The notes beneath the pieces are model-generated. The model saw only the letters and a program-made list of their open reading frames with translations, did not search any database and was not told the DNA's origin. A stretch of DNA of 64,000 bases from Chrysemys picta bellii (Eukaryota; Chordata; Testudines; Emydidae): assembly GCF_011386835.1 (NCBI RefSeq), contig NC_088791.1:124162943-124226942 (forward strand), written 5' to 3'. This document shows, piece by piece, positions 25,310 through 37,324 of this stretch (within the stretch, counting starts at the first letter, position 1; each line of letters starts with the position of its first letter). Made by a program: the position numbers and the translations under genes.

Positions 25310-28300
25310 TCAAAGTACTCTATAGACGCAGGCCAGTTTCTCCATTCAGAGTGCCTGAAACAAGTAGCACACTTTATATGCAGACAACAATCCTAGAGGG
25401 GCTATGTAATGGTTCTAAATGCAAAACTGACCACACCATTCACGATTATACATTAGACCAGGTTAAGACAAAGGCTCAGTTTCCCCCATTCTACTCCAAA
25501 AATCAAGTTATTGGTACAGTGCGATATATAAGCAGAATTTTTCATGATTCTGTGGTGTTTCATAGGATGCACAGCATTCTATTCTCACTGAAATGCTGTG
25601 GCAACAGAGGAAGGGTATGGTTCAGTATTAGCAGTAGGAATAGAACAGTAAGACTTTTATTAGCTGCATTAAGTATTTCATTATTAAAAGATATGCCAAG
25701 CAGGTAACTGACTGTCTCAGGAAATATAATTATCAAGGGAAGCCAAAAGAAACCGAGAAAGGCAGAAAGTCACAAATTTGCAGTTGTGTCAGCTTTACCT
25801 GGCATTTGCTGCTAAACACGTCATCTCTGTGCTTAGTCCTAATGTTCAGGCAGCTATTCATTATGTCTTTCAATTAATTTGAGGTCAGAATATTCTAGAA
25901 GACCTTTCCTTCAAATTGCATTACTAGCAAAGCCATTAGGGCTTCACCTCTTTCAGCTATGCCCTTTCACTGTTCCCGAGGTCCCTTTTTAAATATCTTA
26001 GACCCACCACTGCTTGTAAGTCTGTGATTGACATTTAATAGCACCATGGTACTGCAACTAAAGTGGAAGAGGTGATCACCAGCTGTTTCTTTATTTCATT
26101 TGTGTTTACTCTTTCAAGCCATTTACTTTTATATGATTTCCCTTTGGAGAGTGCACCTTGAGAGCGCTGATGGCAGAAATCCTTTTTGTTCACTATATAT
26201 GGTGAGTTTGTAGGACAGAGAAAGCTACATTCTTTGCCTAAATTGACATCTTAGTAAGTGTCTGACAGTCTGATCCAACCTGCTACTTCTATTCAAAGGT
26301 CAACAGAAAAAAGACTCTTTTTGTACCTGCCAAGACCAGAATCCAGAATTCTGTGTCCCCCATACAATACTAACACCACATAACACAGAGCAGGGAGCAA
26401 CGTTCCTTGCATGACTTTGGGCGTTACTGATATCATTAACTGTTATAGGAGATTCACAGAACTAACTCTCTGAACCCAAGTCTTACCAAGTAAGAAAGAG
26501 CCAAACCCTGTCAGCAGAAGTTTCGCCTGAGTAAGGATTTTAGGGTGGGGTCCCAATGAGGAGATCATTTCAACTCATGTTTTAAAATGCACTGATCTGG
26601 TGACTTTGTAAATGTGTTTCAAAGGCATTTAGCTGCTTAAATATCTTAAAAAATCTGGCCCTAAGTGCCACTTAGGTCCCATTCAATACACCATGATGAA
26701 CACTTGAGTGGTGCATAATTTTAAGCAGGATCTGTGGATGGGGGTGTATTTTACTCTCTGTGAAATTATACTGGCATTGAGGGTCTTGGAAAACTAATTT
26801 AAAAGTTGGATGCTAGGGTAGTCAGGGAACAAGAACCTTAATTCAGCCTGGGCAGGTACTTCTGTTGGATGAACTTGGATGTTCACCTAATCAGGGAATA
26901 GAAACAATTTATCTAACCAATCGCATCCAAATCAATACAATTGATACAGCCAGTATCAGCACTCAAGCAAGCAAATATCTGAAGTGCCAAATTAACAATT
27001 ACACACTAATCGAGATCACTGGGAAACAGCACTTACAACTATTTCTGCTGGGCCTTTCCAAGAAAGGAGAGACTGTCTCAAAGTTTCAAATGATTTGATC
27101 TGGATTTGCAAGATGTCATTCTAGTATCTTTAGCCAGTGTGATCCAATATAGAGAAAAAATATATTTAATAATTTTGACTAATTAATAAACTTGAGGAAA
27201 TCACAGCTGCTCACAGATATTCTGTGGCCAGACTAAGAAGCCAAACTGGCCAGAGAAAATATTCAATGTGAATTATTCACTTAGTTCTAGTAAGGTCTGA
27301 ATGAAGCAGAGGACGGCCTTCAAGATTTGGACTATACCCTGGTACCAACTTGCTGTCAATGATTATTTTAGATTTATTTATTTTCAGAAAGGATTTCAGT
27401 TCAACTTTAAGCAAGACATGACAGTTTTTGCTTAATTTAATCTCAGAAGTACCTGTTGTTTATTCTGTAACAAAAGAAACACTGCCCTCACAGAAACAAT
27501 TCAACCCTAAAAAATTAATTCATTTTCACATATTCGCAACCAAAATGATTTCAAGTGCATTATGCTATGGCAAGAGGCTTCAATGAAATCCTAACCCCCT
27601 TTTTGGGCCTTATCCATAGCCTAGCTAAGTCAGTGCAAAGACCCCCATTTACTTCAAGAGGCTTTGGATCATGACCTTACACCCTGGATTGAAATCTTTT
27701 AATCGGTTTGTATATTCCCCTAGTTTACTTTTAGTTTGTCACAGCGTCGGCAGGTTACAAAGCAGAGTTGGAGGGCAAAGAGAACAGTTTACAAACACAT
27801 CGCCTGCTGATGCTCCCACTGCAGCACATTCAAGTATTTAAACACATTCGTGCCACATTTCTCTGCGGCATCTGAATGCAAAAAGATGGGGGCCTGTTTC
27901 AAGGAAGTAGAGAGCACATTACATTGCTGGGTAACCATGACAATGAGACAGCAGGATCAGGAAATGTTTGCATAAACAGCATCCAGTCACATAACCTCTG
28001 CATAAAACACCCTTCTAGTTAAATAATATGCCAGAAGGTTAAGAAGGGCTCTTCCTTAGCGCAGCATAATAAATAAAATGCCTCATCTTTAGTGTGAGAC
28101 TTGTGGAGGTATTTTATGTCTTTTAAATAAGCATCCATGAAATCACTTGCACCCTGCACAGATCTATTTGTGAATAGGAATTAATAGTGTGGCATTTAGT
28201 CATTCAGCAAATACCTGGCAGCAGATCATCAGATGGTATAAACTTGTCACAGCTCCATTGAAGTCTATGACAATTTTTACCACCTGAGAATCTGCCCTCT

Positions 28301-29800
28301 GATGATTAGTCTGTCTACGAATTCAAGGTAGCAGGAAATCATTTACACGCTATAATACATGTCATTACTATTACAAAGGAGCTATAGAATGTCGTACAGT
28401 TACTTGGCACTTTACAAAACATAGATGAGACATGACCTCTGCTCCAAAAGCCTTACAAAAATCTATTTCTATTAAGCTAGTTTAAAAAGCTTGTTTCCCT
28501 GCCATTTTAGTCCAACAGCTCACAGTGCAGCAGTCTCTGGGTCATACTGTGTGTTTAAGGCATTGGTCTGTATAGGGGGCAGTGAGGACTTGCACTAACC
28601 CAGTGGGAACTTTGGGGTGCACAATTCCTTTGTTAATTTCCTGGTGCACAGCTGGAGCACACCAGTTGCCCATTCTATAGGACTGTACAGACTGCTTCAT
28701 TGCTCATAGTGTTCAACCAGTGCAGAGTGGGCCTGTGGCCCTTCTTCTTGTTCCAATTTATGTTTCCAGGGACACACAAGGGGGAAGTCTCTGTATGCAG
28801 TGACAGCAGTTGCTCATGGCCCTTCTTCAGTGTATGAGTTAGTCAGAAAACCTCCTTCCCACCTTTTCTCTCTCCATCTACTCAGTACCTGCCCAAAGAC
28901 AATGGAGCCCTATATTTTCCATACCGAGATGGTGGGTCTTTACAAATCAGTCTATTTTGACTTTCCTCTCCCTGCTACCCAACAGCTTCTATTAAATGTG
29001 TCTCCTGTTTTGTCAGCTATGCATGTTATACCCAATGTGATTAAAATGCTAAACTGATTAATCTCTTTATATATGTCACTTGGGGTAGATCTGTGGAATG
29101 GGCATCCAGTGGGGGAAAGGCTCTCAGAAGCCAACACATTGTAGAGCCATAGACCAAGTGGCTGTCAATACCTACCACATGGGGGGCCAACAGCCAAGGT
29201 GAAAAGAGGTGGCAGGTACTAGGGTACAAGAAGAGTAGGCCACTGCATCACTTGATTCCCAGACCATCCTTTCTGCAGCCTCTGCTTTTGAATTTGGTGA
29301 GTTACCATGCTACACATTATGGGACGTGGTCTGGGATGTTCACAGCATAATGGCCAATGAGAGGCCAGCAAGCACCCTGCATATAAGGCAGAACCAGCAC
29401 CAGGCTGGGCCCTGGGTGACCCAATCAAAGTAGAAGGGGGACTGTGCATCACCAAAGCCCAGGAGAAACTACTAACGTGGTGAAATGGCACTAGTGGGAT
29501 ACTGCACTAAGCTGAGGAGGATACATGAAGTTTCTGTCTTACTAAACGTGGTACTCAGAGGTGAACAGCAAAAGGAACCTTGAGAGGAGGTTTCTGTAAG
29601 AGAGACCCAGATGAGAAGACACTTAGGGTGGGAGCTGATATTTTTCAGAGCAGAGGGAGAGTAAAATGTTGGTGAATCTGGGTCCTGACTACACTCAGCA
29701 TGGCTCTGAACTCACTCTCTATGCACCACAGACATCGACATTATTCTTATTCCACAATGGGAATGCACAATGAATATTTGTAAGGGCATAAGATTGCATA
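25310..29800. other. Intron interior, no feature seen
   Basis: Mostly AT-rich sequence. I recognise no repeat family with confidence and no coding signal. One short piece at 26.6-26.76 kb (ttaggtcccattcaatacac, cttgagtggtgcataa) echoes 2965-3085, suggesting another low-copy repeat. Confidence 0.4.
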
Positions 29801-29809
29801 ATAATAGAA

Positions 29810-30110
29810 GTCATGGATGGAAAAGATTTTTCATACTATCCAGTCCATCCCCCAGGCGCCAATGCAGATCTTTTCTTACCGTACATTATTTAATGTTGCA
29901 TTCAGTCTAATTGTGTTTATCCCATGTACCAGGGCTTTCACCACTTCTCTTGAGAGTATTCCACATTATTATGTATCTCCCACTTAGAAGTTATTCCTAA
30001 TATTTGGTCTAAATTTTCCTTTTCTTTATTTCAGTCTTTACTTTTGGATTAACTCTACCGAATCACCTGAAATAATTTGTCACTTTTCTTAGCTTCCACA
30101 TCCAGCCATA
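29810..30110 (-). mobile_element. CR1 LINE 3' fragment, diverged
   Basis: Reverse CR1 wording: gtcatggatggaaaagattt, gtaccagggctttcaccact, gaagttattcctaatatttg, gtctaaattttcc. Older and more diverged than the copy at 15.3 kb. Confidence 0.65.
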
Positions 30111-31165
30111 TGATTCTGAAGGCCCACAACCCTTACTGAGCTGTTGCTTAGCCAAGCTATACACATTTAGGCCTTGTAATCTTTTTTAAATAAATCAGTC
30201 CTTCCAGCTCCAGATAATTTTTCTTGCTCTTTTCTGATCTTATTGTGGAATAAAAATCTATCAATCTGCAATTTACCATCTTAAAAATAACAACAAAACA
30301 TTAGCTAATTCTTTAACACTAAAAAAAACCATGTTCATAAATCCAAAATAAAAAAAACCCACATAAGAGAAGGCGGAGTAGTGATGCAGAAATCCACCCA
30401 CATCCCTATTAAGTCATGAAATATATCTTAAAAAGGAATGAGCTATTGGACTACTCATAATGCATTCTTGTTTGCAATCTAAAAGGTTCACTATAGCAGA
30501 AAACCTAGCTTGTTTCTCCCCTATTTTGTTTTAGAAATGCGATAAAAATCCAATTGCACACTGCACTGACAAGAGAACAGAACAGAAAGGATGTGATTTT
30601 CAGAGGTACGCAGGACTCACAATTCCAGCTGATGCCAGTGGGAGCTGTGGATGTGCAGTGCCTTGGAAAAATCAGTCCATCCCATTACTTGTATCTTACT
30701 TCTATTTAGAGCTGCATTGGAATCCACTTCCTAACCTTTTGTGAAGGGGCAGGAACAGGGCTCAGAATTCAAACCCCAATCCAGATCTGAATTCTGCGAT
30801 TTGGGCCCATTTCTGCTTTTATGATACAGTTATGAAATATGAGGAGATATTTTGCATTTGTGACTAGAGTGCAGAACAGTTAGTGAAGTTTAAAGTGGTT
30901 TGTTGGCTGACTTTTGTGACTATCATGCATGCGTACACACACAGACACACACATGCTCCCTAAAAATACTTACCTTTTTCTTTTATATGCATACTTGTGT
31001 CTTTTTTATATTAAACATTTAATAGACATATATAATATTAAAAAAACAAAAAAAACAAGACAACATTTTGGGACAAGGACATGGTTTTTTCATTATGTGA
31101 ACATACAGTGGCTGCACAATGAGGTCTTGGATCTTTGATTGAGGCTTCTAGGCAATACAAAACAT

Positions 31166-31230
31166 TTATAGATTTCATCATTTTTAAGGTGGGAAGGGAC
31201 CATTAAATTACCCAGTCTGACCTCAGCAAT
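31166..31230 (-). mobile_element. CR1 LINE tail fragment
   Basis: atttttaaggtgggaaggga, then cattaaattacccagtctga and cctc; this is the reverse of a CR1 3' end. Confidence 0.6.
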
Positions 31231-31730
31231 TAACAATAATAAATAAGGAGACTTGCACTGGCTTTAAATAAGATACCAGTATTCTAAAGTTTCAAATAAC
31301 GTGTGCTTTAACAAGAAATCTGTTAAAGGACTGACTAGCGATGAACCAAATTTGGCTACTTCCTAACTAGTGATGAGTGAATCTCAAAGGGTTCACAGTT
31401 TGGGTGAATACTCAAAAGTTCAGATGCTTCTCTGAAGCCTACTCAAACTTATCCAAACTTCTTTAATCTCAGCAACTATATTCTATCAGACTGTATAAAT
31501 ACCATAAGATAGAGATGCAAAAGCAGGCTGGAAACCTTATGAGAACATGCAGTCTTGTGCGATTTCTGGCACTGCTTCTTCTGCTTATGGCTGGACATAG
31601 CACATGAAAATGCTCACTCCTGGGACTTCGACCCCTCATGCTGCAAACCCAGATGCACTCTCTCTCTCTCGCTCTCTCTCATACATTTTCTTTCCAAACA
31701 TTTCAGAACCTTAAAGACTAATTTACATTT

Positions 31731-32286
31731 AGAGCTGGCTGGAAAACATGAATTTTGTTTCACGAAAATTTTTGGAGTATCAAAATTTATTTTTGTTCTT
31801 CATTGGTACAAAACTGATACCTTTCAAAACGTCTCACAACAAAACAAAAACAAACTCATGAGAGAAACAGCTATAGACTAGACTAGCCAATGGCCTAGCA
31901 GTTAGGCCACTCATATGTGACCTGGGAGAACCCAAGTTCAAGTCCCTGCTCTGAATCAGGCAGAGCTCCAAGCTACTAGACTCTAAGTCAGGCTCTCTCC
32001 TTTCCCTCCTGTTGGAGCAGTTCCATTTTGTATAAATAGGTAAACATTCATTGGGCCAGAGAGAAGGAGACTGATTCTACAGCCAGGTGGTTAGGATGTG
32101 GGAGACCTAGGTGAGTGCCCCATTTAGTGCTCTGTTGGCTATTCTGGGGTCGGCCTCTCTTGCTTTCATTTGAACCAGAAATTCCATTCTGGACAGCTGA
32201 AACTGGTACGTTTCCATGAAGTTTGGGTTTTGATGAATTGGCATATTCCGACAAAAAAAGTTTTGTCAATGAATTCCCAACCAGGT
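31731..32286. repeat. Composite element with inverted ends and tRNA-like parts
   Basis: The left end, agagctggctggaaaacatg, is loosely inverted against the right end, atgaattcccaaccaggtct. Between them is a tRNA-like segment at about 31885-31965 with an A-box-like tggcctagcagttagg and a B-box-like agttcaagtccct. A second partial copy of the same wording lies at 32080-32130 (ccaggtggttaggatgtggg). This looks like a SINE-bearing fold-back repeat. Confidence 0.55.
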
Positions 32287-32534
32287 CTAATCACAAGCTA
32301 ACTCTAGGAATAGGAGACAGTTTGAAGGAGGCCCTGTAGTTGCTTACTTATCCCTAGTTGAAGCAATGGAGCACTGAGAAACCTTTCAAGATGGCTAGTT
32401 TGCTACTTATACCTCTACTTTGCTCCCTCAACAGATACTGTTGTATTTTTTCCTTCAATATTTGGAAATACCCTCTCAAAATAACGTTTCTATGAAAAAC
32501 CTCATTTGTGGATGCTATGATGTTTGTTGTATTG

Positions 32535-32645
32535 TAGTCCACGAAAGCTTATGCTCTAATAAATTTGTTAGTCTCTAAGGTGCCACAAGTCCTCCTGTTC
32601 TTCTTTTTGCGGATACAGACTAACACGGCTGCTACTCTGAAACCT
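32535..32645 (-). mobile_element. Dispersed element (tagtctctaaggtgccac type), copy 1
   Basis: Reads ccacgaaagcttatgctcta, tgttagtctctaaggtgcca, tttttgcggatacagactaa, acacggctgctactctga. It shares these words with the two inverted insertions at 63.07-63.44 kb. A Penelope-like origin is a guess from how such copies look in sauropsid genomes. Confidence 0.7.
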
Positions 32646-33234
32646 TTCGTTGTACCTGGAGATACTGTCCCACTAGGGACAGGATGTGATAGTTGTGTGG
32701 TCCCTGCAGATACTTTAAAAGGGTCTTACCATATATATGTACTTACTGCAGATTCATGGCATATTAAACTGCACGTTTGAGAAATACTTGGCCCAATCAA
32801 CCCTCTTTGGCAAGAGCACTGAACTCAAGAAGAGTCAAACAAAAAGAGGAAAGGAGAAAACTTGTGTGTATGTCTTTGAAAGACTTTCTTTCTTTGAGGG
32901 GTGCATCATTCTTGTGACTTAGCCACTGTAAACCCCAGTAGAAAGAATCCTCAACCCCTGAAAATGCCAGGGGGAAAAAATCAAATCAAAATATCCCACT
33001 GCTGCAGAAACTCAACAACTGAAAATTTTAGTTCACCCTTTTAAGGTTCTCTCTACTAGCAAGAGGATCCTAGAAGGCAGCAGTGTCATTACCTCTGAAG
33101 GAGGCAGTTGGGACAGAGGAAATGTTCTCTTTCACATGCTGAAGCTATAAATCCTAAAATGCAGTTCTGATTTACTTCTGTATAGGGTTGCCTGTGGTTA
33201 ACTACAAAAGCAGCCCAATTGGCTCATTTTAAAG

Positions 33235-33306
33235 AAGCTGATCCTGTGTCCACTTAAGTTAATGACAAAGCTCCCATTAACTTCACTGATGCAGGATCAA
33301 GCCCTA
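33235..33306. repeat. Short palindromic repeat
   Basis: ctgatcctgtgtccacttaa inverted against cttcactgatgcaggatcaa. Confidence 0.5.
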
Positions 33307-34332
33307 AATGGCTGCAATATACTACATTAGACAAACATTCAACCTGGTTAAATCAAAGGTAAAACATTTACTTTACTGTTTTAAAATGAAGAACATTTTT
33401 CTAAAGCTCCCAGAATGGTTAAAAATGACTTGAAGGATCTTTTTAACCATAAAAGTGAATTCCCAGTAGCTGTTTATTTAAAAAATATAAAAAAATCTGC
33501 AACACCATAAATAACACAGATTGTCTTTCTTACATGTTCTCCCCATAAAAATACTGTGAAACAGTTCAGATCTCTTACCTTAGGCTTGAGAATCAATTGG
33601 ATATTTCATTTTGTTTATCATGCAAATTATAGAGTTGATTATTATATAAATATTATTTCATTTTAGCCCAGTGGGACAACCTCAAATTGGAAGCCAGCTA
33701 AATTTAGAATTCATTTTATTTTACATGATGTAGTTTCAAGTAATAAACATTATGATCAAGTGTAGGTGTATGTTACAGTATTAAAATGTCTCCTTTTTCA
33801 GAACTCCGTGGAATCACTGTTACTGAACCTCTATGGCTTGAGCTATGCTGCCTGCAAAAATGAACATTTATTTTTATGTGGTTTGAACTGAAATGACTGA
33901 TTTTTGATGTGTGCTCACCCTTAACTATTAACATTGTGTGCAATGGCAGTTTAAATGTTTTATTTTCCAATAAACATGCAAATGGACTGTTATTTCAGTA
34001 AATACTAACAGGATCATGCCCAAGCAGTGGGAGTTTTCAAGTTGGAGCAAGGGGAAACCACACGTTTTATGTTTATTTTTGTGGGTTTTACTATTTTAAG
34101 TAACATCAAGGTCTGGATTGGAGATTTTCTGACATTCCTAGTTGCTTCTAAGAAAAAAATAATCTAAACAGCTACTCGGTGAGGTAGGTCAATTTATGCT
34201 AAATCACTGAGTGACAACAAAATACTCTTTGTGACACCATTATAGGCAGTGTCCTACTATATATCCATCACCAAGTGTCCGGCGGTTGAGTTAAAAAGAA
34301 ATACGTATTGAAGTGGAAAAATGGTTTAGGTA

Positions 34333-34432
34333 GGCCCTGATCTTGCAAAAACGTATGCAACTCTACTCATGTGAGTAGTCCCATTGAGTGGGATTAAGCA
34401 CATTTGTGTTTGCAGTATCAGGGATTAAAGCT
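34333..34432. repeat. Palindromic MITE (gatcctgcaa type)
   Basis: ggccctgatcttgcaaaaac, ctcatgtgagtagtcccatt, then gtgtttgcagtatcaggg. The inverted ends are visible. Confidence 0.65.
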
Positions 34433-34826
34433 GTAAATCCCTGTCTCCTTAACTTAAAACAAATGTTGATAGAAATATCAGATGTTACTCCCCCTCCCCC
34501 CATGTTTTAATTACACTCATTAGGGACCAAATCTGAAGATCTTGCTATGATTCTATGAAATTAAACTCCCACTGGAGCAGTGAAAGCTGAGTAAGGCCTA
34601 CAGTATTGGCCTTATATAAATATATTGATATAATGTAATTTTGTCTTGTAATTGGCTAATTAATTGTTTTTGGCAGGAAGTGAGCAGTGAGACAGTCTGT
34701 TAATTTGCTTCTTAGTGTGGTGCAATACTCTGAAGCTATCACTTGGCCTTGATTATTGATTCTAAATCCTTCTCCCTTATTTTGCCTTTGGAAGGGATAA
34801 TGTATTGATTGTTTGTGTGGGTAAAT

Positions 34827-34993
34827 ACTCTGACCAAGGTTTTCAAGTAATTAGCAATTCTGGGAGACTCAACTGGTGGACACATTAAAGGGGCCTGATT
34901 TTCAGAAAGTACCCACCCTCTGAAAATCAGGCTTTTTTGGGGTTTCTCAAGTTGCCTCCCCCAAATCACTGGTCAGATTTGAAAATCTTGGCC
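34827..34993. repeat. Palindromic MITE (gattttcaaa type)
   Basis: The outer ends accaaggttttcaagt and gatttgaaaatcttggcc are inverted. An inner hairpin, gcctgattttcagaaag / ctctgaaaatcaggc, lies at 34893-34933. Confidence 0.65.
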
Positions 34994-35216
34994 TCGGTGT
35001 CTAATTTCTTAAAAAAACAATGTCAAACAAACATAAAAATCATTAGAATGCACAATGCAAAATTACTCCAGAGGAAGGCGAAAACTAATAAATTCAAATA
35101 CAATTACTACACCATTAATAGCCTTAATAGTGCACTGATTATATATCTGAATATTTACATCCAGTACTGATACTGCTGAAGGCAAATGATGCATTGCAAA
35201 GCAAACAGAAGCTGAC

Positions 35217-35333
35217 CTTTGCATGTTTTCCCATCAGGCTGCAGGGTAAATCCAACTGGGCAACTGCAACGTACCCCTGTCGCCGTATCCTTGCAAGTAC
35301 GATCACAGCCTCCATTATTGACAGCACATGTTT
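35217..35333 (-). CDS. SCUBE1: SCUBE1 internal exon: EGF-like repeat (about EGF 6 of 9)
   Basis: Internal exon of 117 bp encoding [10 protein letters not shown] through Q-P-D-G-K-T-C-K. Six cysteines have EGF spacing. The segments C-K-D-T-A-T-G-V-R and [13 protein letters not shown] match, from memory, SCUBE1 (SCUBE2 has S-T-G-V-H and L-Q-L-D). There is no calcium-binding D-x-D/N-E start. The acceptor is very good: a long CT-rich tract with tctctctttc and then attccgcag|AA. The donor, G|gtcagc, departs from gtaagt and looks weak. Phase is 1 at both ends. It lies 19.2 kb downstream of the linker exon and 26.1 kb upstream of the next EGF exon, so it is isolated between two very long introns. 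Confidence 0.94.
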
Positions 35334-36098
35334 CTGCGGAATGAAAGAGAGAGCGAGAGAGAGTGTAACAAAACATTCTGGGGGCCATCCACTGTTCTGG
35401 GCAATATTAAAAAGTTATAAAAGCAATCGATGTTGAAACAAGCTAACTGAAGCAAAGCTCTTAAGATCATCCATGGCCCACGTACTTGCTGAATTGGATC
35501 GCATTTTCACAAGCAATTATTTCTATCCAAAAAATTCAGTCTATATTGATTATATTGGGTGAGTCCTTTTGAAATACCTTAGACAATAGGATGAATTATT
35601 TAAATATGAAAAGGTCAGCTTCAGAAACAAAAGAATGCAACTGCCTTTTAAAACAGAACCAGGGACTGAGTCTGTTTCATATCAGCTGGTCTCTAGCCAT
35701 GGCTTTTCAAGGTTCATTAAAAAGAGGTCTCATGGTCTAATGAACTTTAAAAAGCAATAGAAAGCAAGGCATAGTGCTGGACTTGGAATTGAGAATTTAA
35801 AATCCTTAGTTAAGAAAGAGTTAATGGAAAATGAACTACATACATCACTTTGACAAGAATCTACATGCCCAATCTGTTCTTACTGAACTACAAGCAAAAG
35901 GCATCTGGGTTTTGTCCACTTAAAGCTTTTTGCAAATTGAAAGGAGTTTGGAGTGGGTGGGAGGGCATAATTGAGGTCACTGAACCCATTCCAAGCTGTG
36001 TCATTGAAATTTCCCAGTGCTTGTAGTATGTAGAATGGTGGCTGGGCAAACACAGGCAAAAGAAAGCTACAATACTTTTTAGCTTTTACAATAGCTGG

Positions 36099-36249
36099 CT
36101 ATGTACCGCTCCATAACAAAAATCTTCAACTTCATCACACACACACAAAAATGCCCACAGCTATTATATATATAATGGCAGCTGGCATTTTTTAGTTTTA
36201 TTTTTTGGTAATGAAGTTGAAGGATTTTTTGTGTGGAGTGGTACCTATG
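36099..36249. repeat. Fold-back MITE, about 150 bp
   Basis: The left arm (ctatgtaccgctccataaca, aaatcttcaacttcat) pairs with the right arm (atgaagttgaaggatttttt, gtggagtggtacctatg). The inner arms aaaatgcccacagctatt and aatggcagctggcatttt also pair around a central TA-rich loop near 36170. The whole unit is therefore one imperfect hairpin. Confidence 0.75.
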
Positions 36250-36272
36250 TGTGTGTGTGTGTGTGTGTATAC
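36250..36272. repeat. (GT)n microsatellite
   Basis: GT tract directly abutting the fold-back MITE. Confidence 0.85.
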
Positions 36273-37040
36273 ACACAAACCACAAGTATTATTGAAATAG
36301 ATAAAAGGCAAGAGAAATTATTGTCTTTCCTTTGAGTCACAGAATAGAGTGGATGTAAGGATGTCAGTTTTATTTGTTGGTCTGAATGGTATATTTATTT
36401 GATAGGTATTTATGGCAGACAGAAGTAACCAACCAACAACCATATGTAGCTGGCTACTCTGTCTGCAATTACTTTGAGACCGCAAGGGAAATATTTCACA
36501 GTCTTTTACACAATTTATTTTTCAGTTTCTCCAGTTCAGATGAAACTTAAAATAATAAGCTTGACATTGTGTATCTCGGTCCTCTTCGTCCTGGCCTTCC
36601 CCAGAGAGGCTTTGTCAAAGCGTGCTCAGATTTATTGACTGACTTCTATTGCCACCTATTTGGAGTTTGTGTTACAACTGTACTTTGCAGACAGGGTCTG
36701 GCAACAGAAAAGTGGACATGCTCATGCTGAATCTCCTTAGTATATTATGTTGCTCAAAATAATTTACACAAAATATAAAGCACTTTATCTTTCAATTGAC
36801 AAGCATTCAAAGCTGTTCTTCTGATGGAACCAGCTGCTGCTTCCCCTGGGAAGATCCTTCATTGGCTCTCTGGAAGACCATCACTGCTTCAGATCAGAAA
36901 AATTTCATTTAACTCCTTTTCACTGGCACAAACCTATATATCAGTTTTGGAATGTGCTACTGGCATTTATGTGCATTATGAAACCAGCGACAGGGAGACA
37001 GGGAGGTATGCATTAATAGCATGGCACAATTTATAAAATT

Positions 37041-37094
37041 ACTATATATAAATATACACACACATGTATATGTGTGTGTATATATGTGTGTGTA
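37041..37094. repeat. Mixed TA/CA/TG microsatellite
   Basis: tatatacacacacatgtata followed by tgtgtgtgta repeats; self-complementary. Confidence 0.85.
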
Positions 37095-37324
37095 ATGTGC
37101 CAACATTAATACTGCCATGTATGGAAACATCTGTAATTGCTAGCAAGAGCACATTTGATGAACAGACCAATATATCTTTAACAGAAAACTTCCAACAGAC
37201 GAGGCTGATTCTGTAATCTCTTATTCACAAGTGCAATTTTCACTCTCAAGTAGTCAATAATTCAAAGAAACTTCTCGCACGAGTAAAGATTACTCATGTG
37301 AGTAAGGACTTGCAGGATCAGGAC

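Larger units (their letters stand above)
9068..35216 (-). other. SCUBE1: SCUBE1 intron between the EGF 6 and EGF 7 exons
   Basis: A 26,149-bp intron bounded by gtcagc and ttacag. It contains fold-back repeats at 9.2-9.9 kb, an (AC)n tract at 10.4 kb, a Tigger-like MITE at 11.9 kb, CR1 tails at 15.3, 29.8 and 31.2 kb, a MIR cluster at 16.6-19.2 kb and a composite element at 31.7-32.3 kb. The stretch from 20.5 to 24.9 kb has several CT-rich pieces with open frames but no codon bias, domain or splice pattern that I recognise. Confidence 0.85.

Noticed and set aside
25297..25707. 136-codon plus-strand frame
   Set aside because: No family resemblance or gene context; sits deep in the intron of a minus-strand gene with no splice evidence.
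32565..32780. Frame of 71 codons with L-R-I-Q-T-N-T-A-A-T
   Set aside because: This is translation through the dispersed element at 32535-32645; the same words appear at 63.1 kb.
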